From positions 496,001 to 560,000 of the forward strand of contig CAJNDS010001169.1 of NCBI GenBank assembly GCA_905221605.1: DNA of 64,000 nt, in the 5' to 3' direction. Positions 41,488 through 53,164 of this stretch are shown one piece after another; within the stretch, counting starts at the first letter, position 1, and every line of letters starts with the position of its first letter. Both the position numbers and the translations under genes were made by a program. The notes beneath the pieces are model-generated. The model was given only the letters and a program-made list of their open reading frames with translations, was not told where the DNA came from and searched no databases. This DNA comes from Symbiodinium natans (taxonomy: Eukaryota; Sar; Dinophyceae; Suessiales; Symbiodiniaceae).

Positions 41488-41926
41488 GGTCTTCCTCTAT
41501 CCTAGGTTAGGAAATGGCGGCCACGGTGGTGTTGTGTATATGTGGACCACAAAACTCAAGCCCTCTGAGCTCTGAAGGCCCTGGGAGTCCAACCAAAGCC
41601 CTTCAACATTCCCCAAGAAAGCCCCCAAAAGCCCCCAAATCCCTCATCCCTAAGTTCCGCCACAAAGTCTTGGGTCTCGCACCTTGCAAGGGTGCAGCTG
41701 CTTTCCATCTTTCTCCCACAAGTTGTCTAGTAGTGTGGAGTCAGTAGTCTTTGGCCGTTGCGGGACTTAGTTTGGGTCAGGGTGTAAAGTTTCAAGTCTG
41801 GCGTTTGGGGTGGTCCAGTAAGTAAGCTTTGACTTTTCCGGTCCGTGGAATATTCCTATTTCCCCATAGCACCTCAAGGGTTAACCTTAACTTTTATGGG
41901 AAGCTGGGACAAGCAAGTGCCCGGAG

Positions 41927-42082
41927 GTTCGCAATGCGGAGTCTCTCTTCGAGGCCGTCCACGATCGCCAGGAGTCCTCAATCCCCAGAAGCCACCCTGT
42001 GCCCTTCCCTCCAATTGCATGCCATCCCCTCCTAGGAGGCGGTGGCCATCCGGGTAGTCCGCGACAAGGACCAGACGAGGTT
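41927..42082 (+). CDS. Two small helical exon candidates
   Basis: 41927-41971 (VRNAESLFEAVHDRQ, AG|G acceptor) and 42036 or 42039 to about 42082 (EAVAIRVVRDKDQTR, followed by GTTCGG donor) join in phase 0. They may be later exons of the IQ/coiled-coil gene or a separate gene. No domain is recognised. Confidence 0.4.
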
Positions 42083-42970
42083 CGGGGCCTTTTGGGGCTG
42101 GTTTTAGCTTGCAGGCTATGTTGATGTTTTTTAACAGCCTGGATTTTCAGGGAAGCAGTGCTGTTTGGGGTTTATGGTCTTGGTGTTCGCAGGTTTCGTT
42201 GTGCCGCAAGGCCTCCAAAACTATAGTGCTGGCCTTCAAGGCTTCCTTAACCAACGCACAGAGATGAACAGGGAAGGTTTCGGGCCCTTGCTTGCCTTTC
42301 CTAGCTTGGGCCGCACGGGCGACAGGGGTCCACAGTCTGGAGTCTACCTTGAACGAGGGCCGCCTCCCGTAAGAATCGGAGTATTGCATACCCTTGTTGT
42401 TGCAGGGAGTCCCTGTTCGTAGGGTTGAGCCCTAAACCCTACAAACTCTACCCTCAAGCATGGAGAAGCATGGAGATGCTAGATGCAGCTTGTTTCTTCA
42501 GGCTTACAAAGTTTAACGGTGCATTGGAGAGTCTTAGCATAGAGCATAGAGTCTTGTAGGGCTTGTAGGGTTTTGTGGCAACGCCTATAGGGTTCAGGGT
42601 GGCACTGAACCCGACACTTCAACCCTAGTCTGGTGTCTACTAGGCCCCCTCTCATAAAGGGATCCCACCGAAAAGGGGCCCGAATTCAGTACATAACGTG
42701 CAGGATTTCAACCCGTTTGCCTTCCGGCACCGAGACGCTCGGCAGCTGCCAAATCCGTTAGCACATGTTAGCACCACCTGTGCCGTGACCCGACACCCAA
42801 AGTTATTGTGGGAGGTGTAGCCGTGCCTATTCGGCAAATCGGGCTCATGCTGTCAGGTCAAGAATGGTTTGCAGAGTTTGGGTGCCGTTGGAGAGTAGCT
42901 CCTCAGTTTGGGCTCGCCACCTCTAAAGCCTGAACCCGAAACCCTAAAGACCCTAAACCTGAAAGCCGAG

Positions 42971-45900
42971 GTCTCGCAGCAGTCTCTCCTGCATGCGGCA
43001 GCGCAGGCTGGTTTAACGGAGTCGCCGGTGTGAAGACATGGACACTCATGTCATGTCCATCGCAGCATTCGATCTAGGGTTTAGGGCTCCAGCTCGCCTC
43101 AAACTTCTCCACATATCCTTTAGTCTATCAGTTTATCAGTGAGTCAACTATACTCCAACCCCGAAGCACTATGATCTCCAGAAGGCCTTGTAACAAGCCC
43201 CACAATGAGCCCTAGAGGAAGCCCCAGAATTAATCCCAAAAGTCTCAGTGGCGCCCTTGAACCCTCGGATGCCCAAAGGGGTGCCGTCTCGGCTCAGGAG
43301 GGCCTGGATGCTCTCTGCGCCGAACTGGTGCAAGCTTCCAAGCTTCGAGGCCAAGAGGTTTTGAGGGGTTTGAGGGGTTTGAGGGGTTTGAGGGGTTTGA
43401 GGGGTTTGAGGGGTTTGAGGGGTTTGAGGGGTTTGAGGGGTTTCATGTTGGCAGCAGGAAGAGGGGGTGCTATAGGGTTTTAGGTTTTTGGGTTTGTTTG
43501 GGCTTGTCCTGTTTTGTGAGGTTTCAGAACTTGGGGGCCTTGGGGTGGATTCAGGTTTCAGCCCCTTAACTCCTAAGCCCCCAAAGCCAAAGCTCCACAA
43601 CCCTAAAGTCCTAAACTCCTAAACCAACTCCTAACCCCCGGAAGGCGGTTGAGGGTCTAAGAATGGTAGACCCCAAACCAAAACCCCTAAACACCCCAGC
43701 GAAATTCGGATTGTACCTTTATTCAGTTTATGAGCCCCATGTAGAGGATTCTCTGACAGCTAGGCTAACACAAAAACCCCAGAACTCGTGCGCCCGAAGT
43801 CCGTGTGACAGGCATACAGGGATTCGCGGCGGCAAAGGACACGCTGCGGCGTGCGTCATTTCTTTGTCCACTCGTGTCGATGTTGATGGAAGATGCCCTG
43901 ACCGGAGAATCCAAGGGTAGCTTGTCACCCAAACCCAAAAACTATGAACCCTAAGCCCTGTCGTCCTTTTTCAACAGGCCGCTCTGCAGATCTGCTTGTG
44001 AGCATCAGTCCCGCGGGCGCAGTCCTCGACTTCCCGAATGCAGCAGCCAGAGATTATCCCCTGAAAGTCCCACTAAATAGAATCCAAACATAGCCCTTCT
44101 AATCAAGATAGGGTTTAGGGTTCTGGGTTCGGGCTTACTACCCAAGACCTTTAGGCCGCAATCCTAGTTTTCTTCGGAGGACTGGCGTGGGTGGACGGCA
44201 CTGCACGTGGCGGCACAGAATGGCGAGGCCATTTAGTCTAGGGTTGGAGAGTTTAGGATTTAGGGTTGAGGGTTTTGGCTTTCTGCTGTGGGCTCCCTCT
44301 CTGTCAAGTAACTAGCTTGGCTGCTCTTCGTATCATGTATCATAGAATACGCCTTGCACCCCACATCCTATCATCTGAGCCCTACACCCTGAAGCAAGTC
44401 AGCATCCAACTTAGGTTTAGGGTTCAGGGCCTAGGGCTGAACTTTGTGAGGTTGTTTTACATTTCTCGAGCTAAAAGCATATACTGCGCTGGACCCTCAT
44501 GGAGAACAACCCCCACATGATCTCCTCAACCCTAGACTCCCAAGTCCCTAAACGGGCGACATGGTTGAGGCAAGCTGCCTCCGTGAGCTCTTGCAGTGCG
44601 ACGAGCTCCTGGCATTACCAGGTCAGTTTCTACCCTGAGCTTTCTAAGCCCTCAACCTTACAAATGGCACCTCGGTGGAGGGGGGTGACATAGGTTAACA
44701 CAGGGCCGTTGTATTTTAGATACCTATTATACTACGGGCCTTAGATTTACGGTGCCCTGAAAGGCGCCATCATGTAGAACAACCCAGCACCCCTTTTTAC
44801 GGTGTTGTTGAACCCCATATTTGTTTGACTCCCCCCGAAGCCCTTCAACCCAAAACCCCAAACCCTAAACCCCAGACCCTGAACCCTAATGAAACCCTAA
44901 GCCCTAAACCCTAAACCCTGTAAACCCTGAAAACCCTGTAAACCACCAAACCGAAGCATAACCGACCCCATCCAGGATGCCTGGGTCGGAATGGGCAGAC
45001 CGCGCTGCATGTGGCGGCGATTCAAGGGCATGCCGAGGTAGGGAGGGAAAAATGCTGGGTTTGGGGTTTGGTTTCGGGTTTAGGGTATCCCCAAACTCCA
45101 AAACCCTAAGCCCTGAACTGCTGTTGTGGTGTAGTCAGACTGCCAGCCCTGCACCCAAAACTCCCGAACCCTATTTCATACAGCCGGGCCGGCCCCAAAC
45201 TCCCCCAAAACCCTCCTCCCAAACGCCGAAAGGCCCCACCACTTCCATGTCTTGCCGCGTCACGCGCGTTTCGGGTCCACCCCCCCCAAGATGCCCAAAA
45301 CACCTTCGAATACCGAAACCCCAGATCCCTGAAGCCCCCCAAACCCCCCTCGCCCAAAAAATTGAGGGTCGAAAGTTCAGGGTGTAGCAATTTATCCAGT
45401 TTATAGCCCTTCACTCCTGAGCCCAACGCCGCGCTCCTGGGAGGCGGTGAAGACGCTCCTGTCGGCGCAAAGCTTTGAGGAGGAGGTCGATCGCCGAGAC
45501 AGGTGGGTTTGGGGTTTGGGGTATTAGGGTTTAGGGTGTAGGGTTTAGGGTTTAGGGTTCAACACTAAGCCCGAGGTAGGACTCTAGGGATCTCCATCCG
45601 ACAGTTTCAGGTTTTGGCACCCTAAAGTGTAAAGGGGTCCAAAACCAAAAAATTTCCGGAGCCCCCACATGGCCGGGGGACACTTTTCTGGCCTAATGCC
45701 TAAACCCTGAATCCTAAACCCTCAGCCGCAAACCCTAAACCCTAAAAGGAACTTCCACGGTCTCTGGAGCCCTAGCTTTCGTTGTTGGTTTGTGTGGTTT
45801 GCCAGGTGGTGAGCGGTCCTTTTTTGGGATCGGCCTCTTTTGACTTGGGGTGGCCCCTTTGCTGAGGGCTAACCATACGCCCCTAAGCCTCAAGCCCTGA

Positions 45901-46105
45901 AGCCCTGAACCCGAGATTCCCTGAAGCCCTTAAGCCCTAAATGCCAAAGGCACCCTAGATCCCGAAGCCCTAAACCCCTTCTTACGGATGAAAGACCTGT
46001 AAACCCTAATGGCCTTAAACCCCTAAACCCTGGTGCAGGTGGGGGCGCACTGCCCTCCTCTGTGCCGCCGAGCACGGCCACGTGGAAGCGGCGGTCGCCA
46101 TCGCG
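42971..46105 (+). CDS. Multi-exon ankyrin-repeat protein gene
   Basis: Five very short exons join in perfect phase: 44180-44227 (DWRGWTALHVAAQNGE, GC donor), 44570-44621 (ASCLRELLQCDELLALPG, donor GTCAG), 44976-45037 (CLGRNGQTALHVAAIQGHAE, donor GTAGG), 45444-45502 (AVKTLLSAQSFEEEVDRRD, donor GTGGG) and 46039-46105 (WGRTALLCAAEHGHVEAAVA, donor GTGCC). The split codons at 44621/44976 and 45502/46039 restore Gly and Arg. The product shows three ankyrin repeats in register (TALHVAAQNGE, TALHVAAIQGHAE, TALLCAAEHGHVE), each exon beginning with G after AG. Likely upstream exons: about 42971-43027 (SLLHAAAQAGL) and 43298-43357 (EGLDALCAELVQASKLRGQE). Ankyrin repeats mediate protein binding; no catalytic domain is seen, and the gene probably continues beyond 46105. 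Confidence 0.72.
43363..43443. repeat. Nine perfect GAGGGGTTT repeats beside a splice donor
   Basis: Nine exact tandem copies of GAGGGGTTT (81 bp) start five bases inside the intron after the predicted exon end at 43357 (GCCAAGAG|GTTTT). The unit is a lengthened form of the telomere-like heptamer. Confidence 0.9.
44858..44945. repeat. CCCTAAA/CCCTGAA telomere-like tract
   Basis: Imperfect heptamers, including CCCTGTAAA variants, in the intron before the ankyrin exon at 44976. Confidence 0.7.
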
Positions 46106-47687
46106 GTGCCTGGGCGTTCAGGGTCTAGGGTTTAGGGTTTAGGGTTGTAGGGTCTAGGGTTTCGGGTTTAGGGTTTAGGGTTTTAGGGTCTGGGGTTTCG
46201 GGTTCAGGGTTTAGGGTTCAAGAGGGATCGGGAGCGTTTCGGGCTTCAAGAGGGTGTGGGGTCTGGGCGTTTAGGGGTTTAGGGTTCAGAGTTGAGGGAG
46301 TTAGGGAAAGTTGAGGGTTCAGGCAGTTTAGGATGGATTTTAACAAGTTTGTTTGAGGCTGCAGGTCTTTTGGGTTTAGGGCTCAGGGCTTAGGGTGTTT
46401 GGGCTTTCGGCCTTCAGGCCTTGAGGGTTGAATGGCACATGACGTGGGCGTCGTGTTGGTAGGCAGCTTGGCCAAGGGCTGCCGTATGCAATGCAGGAAC
46501 CACTCAGTCCTGATTAGGGATTGTCATCGGGCGTACTAGAATCCCTAGAATCCCTATTAAGGACTGTTAGTATACGTGGAACATCCCAACACGTGGGATT
46601 CTTTGCATTTGGGGGGGGGGGGGTTGGGGCCTTAGGGTGCTTTTTCGTCGCAGGTCTACTGTGCGTCACTCGGAGTTCAATCAATCACAAGAGCATCCCG
46701 CAACGCCGACAGGAAAAATCTACGTCCTCGAGCATGGGTTTAGTTTTCAGTTTAGGCTCACCCATCCGGCCCTTGCTCAGGAGCACCCCCACTTCACTGC
46801 TTTTGCTGCCCGCAACCTCTGGGGTGACCTGGACTGCATTGAAGTGGATGCCTGTTTTTGGGGTTTCGCGCGCTTCTGGTTTCTGGGGATGCAAGGAAGG
46901 TTGGCACATGAACGGAACATGATGTGCATGTGGCGTCTTGATCGCTCGGTTTTTTGAGTCGCACGCCAAACCCCAAAGTAGAGACCACCCCAGGATTGAC
47001 ATGCCACTCCTCTACTGCACTACCCTTCACCACAAACCTTTCAGTTCGGCAGCAATTTCCGGTACATTGCCCGGAATTGTCCAAAGGCATGTAGCAGTGA
47101 TAGACCTCTAAACTCCGCAAAACGCATGCTGGGAGGTTCATGTTTTTGTATTGGGGTACGTACAGCCTCACTTGAAGCTGTTAAGACTAGATGAAGCAGC
47201 AAGTGCTCCCAAGGCATCGATGCCAGCGCAGCGGCGCCACCACCCTTGCGACAACGGCTGGCGGAAGCGCAGCAGAGGCCAATACGGGTTTTGAAGGGGT
47301 CCGTGGGGGGCTTAGGGTGGCAGCGCACCTTTCCCCATCCCAGTCATCCATATGGGCGCTCAACCTGTTGGGACCTCGGCTCAGCATTCGCGGGCAGTCG
47401 CTCGAAGAAATCGACCCCCATTCAGGCTAGGCGTCAACCATTTGCCGAGTTTGAGTTGTTGAGGGGCTTGCTGAAGGCACGTCTTGCTGACTTTAGTTCA
47501 AATAAGACAGATGCCCCGCGCCCTCAGTGTACTCGTTTAATGCGATATCTTACCAACTCGGGAGAGCACAAAACGCTACCCTCGTTTCACCGAACTGTGA
47601 CCCATGTGCCAGAGCCCAACCACCATCATGCTGAACATCATTTTAAAATTTATGCCGGGAACTCCTTGCCCGGGTTGTGCCATGGCA
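46106..47687. other. TTTAGGG-rich stretch and spacer before the methyltransferase-like genes
   Basis: 46120-46215 is a TTTAGGG-type tract in the opposite orientation to most of the window's arrays. A 12-base G run lies near 46612. An open + frame at about 47430-47728 is less repetitive than its surroundings and may be 5' UTR or an upstream exon of the first methyltransferase-like copy, but has no recognisable motif. Confidence 0.45.
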
Positions 47688-48369
47688 CGCGTGGATCGTG
47701 TGCATGCAGTGGGGGACGCAGGTTGTAGAAGCCCGGTATGGAGGTGCTGCTTCCGCAGCTGCACTACGGCCATGGCCAGTCCACGCTGCCAAACCTGGTG
47801 GCGGAAGCCGTTGGGCCCATCCTGTTTGAAGCGGCAGCATGCTGGCCCAATGGCACGTCTGACATGAGAGCGAGGTGCTGCAGCGGCGGCGACGTGGGTT
47901 GCTTCACGAGATTGTACACCCACGAAAGGTGTTGCTGGGAGCATGGCTCCACCTGGGGCCTACAGCGGCTGCCTGGTGCATCTGCCGAGCCCCTCCAGCC
48001 GAGTTCGGTTCCGGAGTGGCCGGAGCTGAATGACGATGTGCTTCTTGTGAACCGACTGCAAGAAGACCCGCGTGGTGCGCGGCTTCTGCCGCGACGGCCC
48101 TTGGCCTCCTGCGTGCTTCAAGGTTCCGGCCTTCTTTTGAGCTGGCTTCAATTCGTGGGCCGCTGCTCCGAGCTGCTGTGCCTGCCGCCTGTGCCTTCGT
48201 TGGACATCTCTGTCCTGTGCCGACCGCTGCTGGCCCTCTCCATGATGGACGCCTACACGGACCTCTGGAACATCCAGAGCGGCCGCGCGCCGGCGGGCCT
48301 GTCGGAGGTCCTGCAGCGGCACAACACGCACCTCTGGCAGGTGGCGGCCGCCGGCCTCCAGGCAGCAAG
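47688..48369 (+). repeat. Duplicated 682-bp block, copy 1
   Basis: Apparently identical base for base to 50602-51283 (constant offset 2914). It covers the whole first coding exon plus 50 bp upstream of its ATG. Flanking sequence on the left is unrelated; on the right the copies share only diverged exons. Confidence 0.92.
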
Positions 48370-50099
48370 ACGGCAAAGGAGTGGAACCCAACCCCTTTGA
48401 CCGTTTTGTTGACTCCAAGAGATGCAAGCCCGCCACCTGCAAGTTCCTAAATCATAAGACCACTTTCTCAGCAGATTCAGAAACCATTCCTTAAACGCAC
48501 CCCCCCCCTCCCACCTCAACAGACCATCCCAGGCAGCCGCCTGGAGAGGGGCCGTCCTATGATCCGCTTCGGGCCGTCTTCAGGGCAGAGGTGCGCTCCA
48601 GGGGCTGCCAAGTCGGTTCTCTACAACTTTGGCGGGGTGGCCCGAACCCAAATTACAAACCATAGGCTCCATAGACTTAAACCCCACGCAGCTCTTGCAT
48701 CCCAAGCCCAAGCAGGGTTCCATTTTGAGGGTAGTCTGGAGGGCAAGGCTTCAGCCACCCCCAGTAGCTTGCGTCGATAAAGTTAGGCCACCGATGTGAG
48801 AGGTACCACACCATCGCCGGGATCCTCGAGACGTGTGGGCCTGGAAGGCCAGGAGGTGCGGTCTACGCGGAGGTGGGCGTATTCGAGGGCGATTCTGGGT
48901 CGCATGAGCGTTGGTTGGCTCAGCTTTATACCCCGGTGGTCAAACCCCATAGCCTTCCCAAAGCCAGAACCAAACCCTTAACCCCTGCATTTCCCTTTTG
49001 TTCAGGGGCAGGGGGCCTAGAAAAGCCAAAAGTCCTAAAGCCCTTCCACCTTAACGGAGAGATTTTTGCCTCCAAGGACACCGCCCTCCACCTCGCCAAG
49101 GCGGCGCTGCCGGCGATGAAGGAGCCTCGTCGTGTTGAGGGCTTTAGCTGCAGGGTTGTGGGGTTTAGGCTTCTAGGTTTGAGTAAGGGTTTTCGGGTCT
49201 TTCGGGTTTGCAAACTCGAATCTTCATGCATCGCCAGGGGTGTGAGTTGCGACATGTAGCACGCGAAGCGCAGGGTGAGCCAGGCACTCAACCCTAAACC
49301 ATTGCGGGATGAATGCCGCTGGTGTCGCCCCCAAGATATGGTCATTGCATGTGTTCCGAATATGGAATCGTAAGGCTTTTGGGTTTAGGGTTACACGGCA
49401 ATTGTCCCTTGCATTCGCATTGCAGGAGATGCACCTCATTGAGCCGAACCGGCGGTATTTGCGTCTGGCAGGCTTGCCAGTTTTGGTGAGACCAGAACTT
49501 TCTATGCTTGCCATCAGACTCTGCCGGTAGCTGGCTCAGGTTGGCGGGTGGCGGCCGCAGCACAGTCTCAGCGCTGGTCCAGTTGCTCCCAGCGCTCAGC
49601 AGGCCGGCACACGCAGGTCGCCCGCCCGCATGCCAATGGCTCGCTGTGGCCGGCGGAGGCTGCTCACTTTGCATGCAAGGAGCCGCCGGCTGGCAGGCGC
49701 AGGGCGGGCGGAGTGGGCGGATGGCTTTCGGTGAAAAGGGGCTAAAGTCGGCTAAAGGGGCAGAGACTTCTCAAATGGTGTCGCACTGCCAGGACGGGGG
49801 GACAACTCTTGCTTCACCTCGCCAACGCGACCGTGGCAGCAAAGCGGTTTCGTCCTGGCAGCCTCGATGTGGTTTTCCTCGATGCGACGCCGGGGTGGCT
49901 GAACGTTGTTCTACACCACCTTGAGAGCTTCTGGGCACTGTTGCGCAGAGGCGGAATTCTGCTGGGGCATGACTTCTACTATGTCCACACGCGCTACCAG
50001 AAAATCAACGACATTTTCGGCGCTGCCATAGCTTTCGCTGCCCGTCATGGGCGCCAGCTGTTTCTTGCTGCCGACCAGCTCTTCTGGATAGTCAAGTGA
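47738..50099 (+). CDS. SAM-methyltransferase-like gene, copy 1 (multi-exon)
   Basis: Exons supported by comparison with copy 2: 47738 to about 48369 (MEVLLPQLHYGHGQ..., Leu/Cys-rich, no known motif); about 48534-48596 (GEGPSYDPLRAVFRAE); about 48799-48894 (RYHTIAGILE ... VYAEVGVFEGDS); about 49071-49121 (SKDTALHLAKAALPAMK); 49426-49471 (EMHLIEPNRRYLRLA, followed by a GC donor); an exon at about 49540-49680 whose frame is unresolved; and a last exon of about 49809-50099 (LDVVFLDATPG, LLRRGGILLGHDFYYV, ending FWIVK and TGA). EVGVFEGD fits a class I methyltransferase motif I, LIEP the acidic loop, VVFLDA motif IV and GG-LLGHD the following strand, as in Methyltransf_24-type proteins. The substrate is unknown. 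Relative to copy 2, the third exon contains an altered stretch (ETCGPGRPGG), hinting at weaker constraint. Confidence 0.6.
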
Positions 50100-50601
50100 G
50101 GCAGAAATCAGCATTGAGCAGTTGGTGGTCGGCTTCGGGACTCGAACAAGGTTTAGCTCTACCCTGTCCTTCCAGAACCTATCTTGTGTAGAGAGCCGCT
50201 TAAAATGTACGTTAGGGCTTATGTAGAGACCCTAGAGTATATACAGGTTCAGGACTGATTGTCGGGATGCGGCGGGGTAGGGCCGCCTTAGGATGCCTGG
50301 CAAGGGTCTGTAGTATGTATACTGCTGGGTTTGCAGTGGTTAAAGGTTCAGGACCACATGGGAGAAGACAGGAAAATCATGAAGTTATGCTGTTGGATCT
50401 TTGAATGGGCAGAATTTGCAGGGTTGGTTGGTGTTTGCGGGTTGTGTTTGGAGGTCATACCCAGTGTTTTCGGATTTGGGGGATTCGGGAGCTCTGCACG
50501 GTTTTGCAGGGGTTTGTCAATGTGTCTTTGTGGGTTTTGAGGGCTTGGATCCACATCCGCAGTCTCCAGTTGCAGCCCCGAACTACCATGGCATCAGCGA
50601 T
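50100..50601. other. Spacer between the two methyltransferase-like copies
   Basis: About 500 bp between the stop of copy 1 and the duplicated block of copy 2. Short overlapping frames only. It has no similarity to the sequence upstream of copy 1, so the copies do not share a long upstream region. Confidence 0.5.
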
Positions 50602-51283
50602 CGCGTGGATCGTGTGCATGCAGTGGGGGACGCAGGTTGTAGAAGCCCGGTATGGAGGTGCTGCTTCCGCAGCTGCACTACGGCCATGGCCAGTCCACGC
50701 TGCCAAACCTGGTGGCGGAAGCCGTTGGGCCCATCCTGTTTGAAGCGGCAGCATGCTGGCCCAATGGCACGTCTGACATGAGAGCGAGGTGCTGCAGCGG
50801 CGGCGACGTGGGTTGCTTCACGAGATTGTACACCCACGAAAGGTGTTGCTGGGAGCATGGCTCCACCTGGGGCCTACAGCGGCTGCCTGGTGCATCTGCC
50901 GAGCCCCTCCAGCCGAGTTCGGTTCCGGAGTGGCCGGAGCTGAATGACGATGTGCTTCTTGTGAACCGACTGCAAGAAGACCCGCGTGGTGCGCGGCTTC
51001 TGCCGCGACGGCCCTTGGCCTCCTGCGTGCTTCAAGGTTCCGGCCTTCTTTTGAGCTGGCTTCAATTCGTGGGCCGCTGCTCCGAGCTGCTGTGCCTGCC
51101 GCCTGTGCCTTCGTTGGACATCTCTGTCCTGTGCCGACCGCTGCTGGCCCTCTCCATGATGGACGCCTACACGGACCTCTGGAACATCCAGAGCGGCCGC
51201 GCGCCGGCGGGCCTGTCGGAGGTCCTGCAGCGGCACAACACGCACCTCTGGCAGGTGGCGGCCGCCGGCCTCCAGGCAGCAAG
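50602..51283 (+). repeat. Duplicated 682-bp block, copy 2
   Basis: Apparently identical to 47688-48369. The identity ends abruptly at GGCAGCAAG on the right and at CGCGTGG on the left. Confidence 0.92.
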
Positions 51284-53164
51284 CCGCACCCAATGAGTTC
51301 AATGTCCGAATGGCGACCATCCGCATGCAAAGTCAAAGCCCAAAACACCTTCTTAAACCCCAGAAATCGTTGAACTCCAATCCCAGGCAGCTACTTGTCA
51401 AGGGGCCGTCCCACGATCCGCTTCGGGGCGGCTTCGGCGCAGAGGCCCTCCGGTGGTTCCCTTCCAGTCCCCTCCGATCCCCTCAAGTCCCCTCGAAGCG
51501 GGGGATTGTGGGTCAGGGATGTCTTAAACTTTCAATCGGTCTGTTAAGGGTTTCGGGAAAGTGTCTCCCTAGACGACAAAACCTACATTTTAAGGCCCCC
51601 AGCCCTAGACCGTAAACAGGGGTTCAGGGCTTTCGCCCTGAGGTACCACGCCATCGCCGACATGCTCGAGCTCTACCAGGGGAGCGACAGGCGCTTGGTC
51701 TACGTTGAGGTGGGCGTCTTCGAGGGAGACGCCTAAGCCTACGGATTCAACAGTGCATTGTTCATTCGGGTTGGGAGTCTTTGCATCTAGTCGTTGAAGG
51801 GAGAATGGCACTTTAAGCTTTTTCGGGTTTAGGGCCTCAGCCTTAAAGTGCTTCAGGTCTTTGGGGTTTGGCGGTAGGGTTTCCGGGGTTCCTCCCAGCT
51901 TCCTTCAGTCAAAAGCATCCATCCCACGCTGAAGCAGACAGATTAGCAGAGCCCTAATCCCAAGACCTGGCTTTTCTTCATAGAGCATTCACGCGTACCT
52001 GCAACCCCCAAACCCTACAAAAAATGGTATCTTACCACAACCAAGTCACCCAACATACTCGGTAGTCGGGACCCAGGTGGGGCTTTGTTCCTCAAGTTCT
52101 TCCGTTGTCTGACCGAAAATATGGGTTCATGGTGTAGGATCGGGTGTCTGGGCCAGTTTCTGGGTCCCCGCGGCCGCCCGAAGCAGGGGCCTCGCCCCTA
52201 AGGACACTGCTCTCCACCTGGCCAGGGTGGCGCAGCCCATGATGAAGGCGCTTGGGGGGGGGGGGGCGTAAAGATGTTCATCCCGAATGAGGAGACCAGG
52301 AGACCCTGAGCCCTAAACACTATCTCTAACCTTAGTTCCCAAATGGACTTTTTCCCCCCTGCACCCCAAAACGCGCCAAACCCTAAACCGCAGGACTTCT
52401 GTTCCTTTCTATCGGGATGGTGGCCGGGGGGGCTTGCCTGGAAGGAGATGCATCTCATCGAGCCGGACAGTCGGTATTTGCAGCTGGCAGGTTCGTGACG
52501 AGCTTGGGTGCATGCATAAAGAAGAGCTTAGGTGTTCGGCTTCCAGGTTTAGGGTGACAAGGGCAGCTTGCTCTGCACATCTCTGCACTCCAGAGTGTGC
52601 CCATCCCTGGCATAGGTTCGCGGGTGGCGGCAGCAGTTCCGCAGTGGTCAAGCTGCTTTCAGATTCATTCCCCCCTACGCCCGGACTCGTGCGCCCAGAC
52701 GCCCCGCAGTGGCTCCTTGCTGGTGGGGGAGGCGGCTCGCTTCGCGTGCGTGGAGTCTGCTGCCAGGCACATGTGGGGTGCTTCGGCGACCGAGTCGCGC
52801 CTAGATAACAACTTGTTTGGCATTCTTCTTGATGTCGTTTTAGGATCCTGCAAGCAGGATGGGGGGGCACATTTTCCTACACCTCGCCAATGCCACCGTG
52901 GCTGCAAAGCGTTTTCATCCTGGCAGCGTCGATGTGGTTTTCCTCGATGCGACGCAAGGGCGGTTCAAGGTTGTTCTGCACCACCTGGAGAGCTTCTGGG
53001 CCCTGTTGCGCAGAGGCGGAGTTCTGCTGGGGCATGACTTCTACTATGTTCCTGCACGGTGGAGGGGCTTCAATGACATTATTGGCGCTGCGATGGCCTT
53101 TGCTGCACGCCACGGGCGTCAGCTGTTTCTTGCTGCCGACCAGCTCTTCTGGATGGTCAAGTGA
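50652..53164 (+). CDS. SAM-methyltransferase-like gene, copy 2 (multi-exon)
   Basis: The same exon order as copy 1: 50652 to about 51283 (identical first exon); about 51388-51450 (VKGPSHDPLRGGFGAEAL); about 51641-51734 (RYHAIADMLELYQGSDRRLV then YVEVGVFEGDA, the better-preserved motif I exon); about 52197-52246 (KDTALHLARVAQPMMK); about 52446-52490 (EMHLIEPDSRYLQLA, GT donor); a frame-ambiguous exon at about 52615-52768; and a last exon of about 52859-53164 (VDVVFLDATQG, LLRRGGVLLGHDFYYV, AARHGRQLFLAADQLFWMVK, TGA). The fold is a class I SAM-dependent methyltransferase by motif order; the ~200-residue N-terminal exon is unfamiliar. Tandem head-to-tail arrangement and shared exon boundaries show that it arose by duplication with copy 1. 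Confidence 0.62.

Noticed and set aside
47904-48442. Minus-strand frames opposite the first exon of the methyltransferase-like genes
   Set aside because: Arg/Pro/Ala/Gly-rich shadow; the + frame is followed by conserved + strand exons in both copies.
50110-50150. tRNA-like GACTCGAACAAGG segment
   Set aside because: Resembles a T-arm by chance; no acceptor, D or anticodon arms could be fitted around it.
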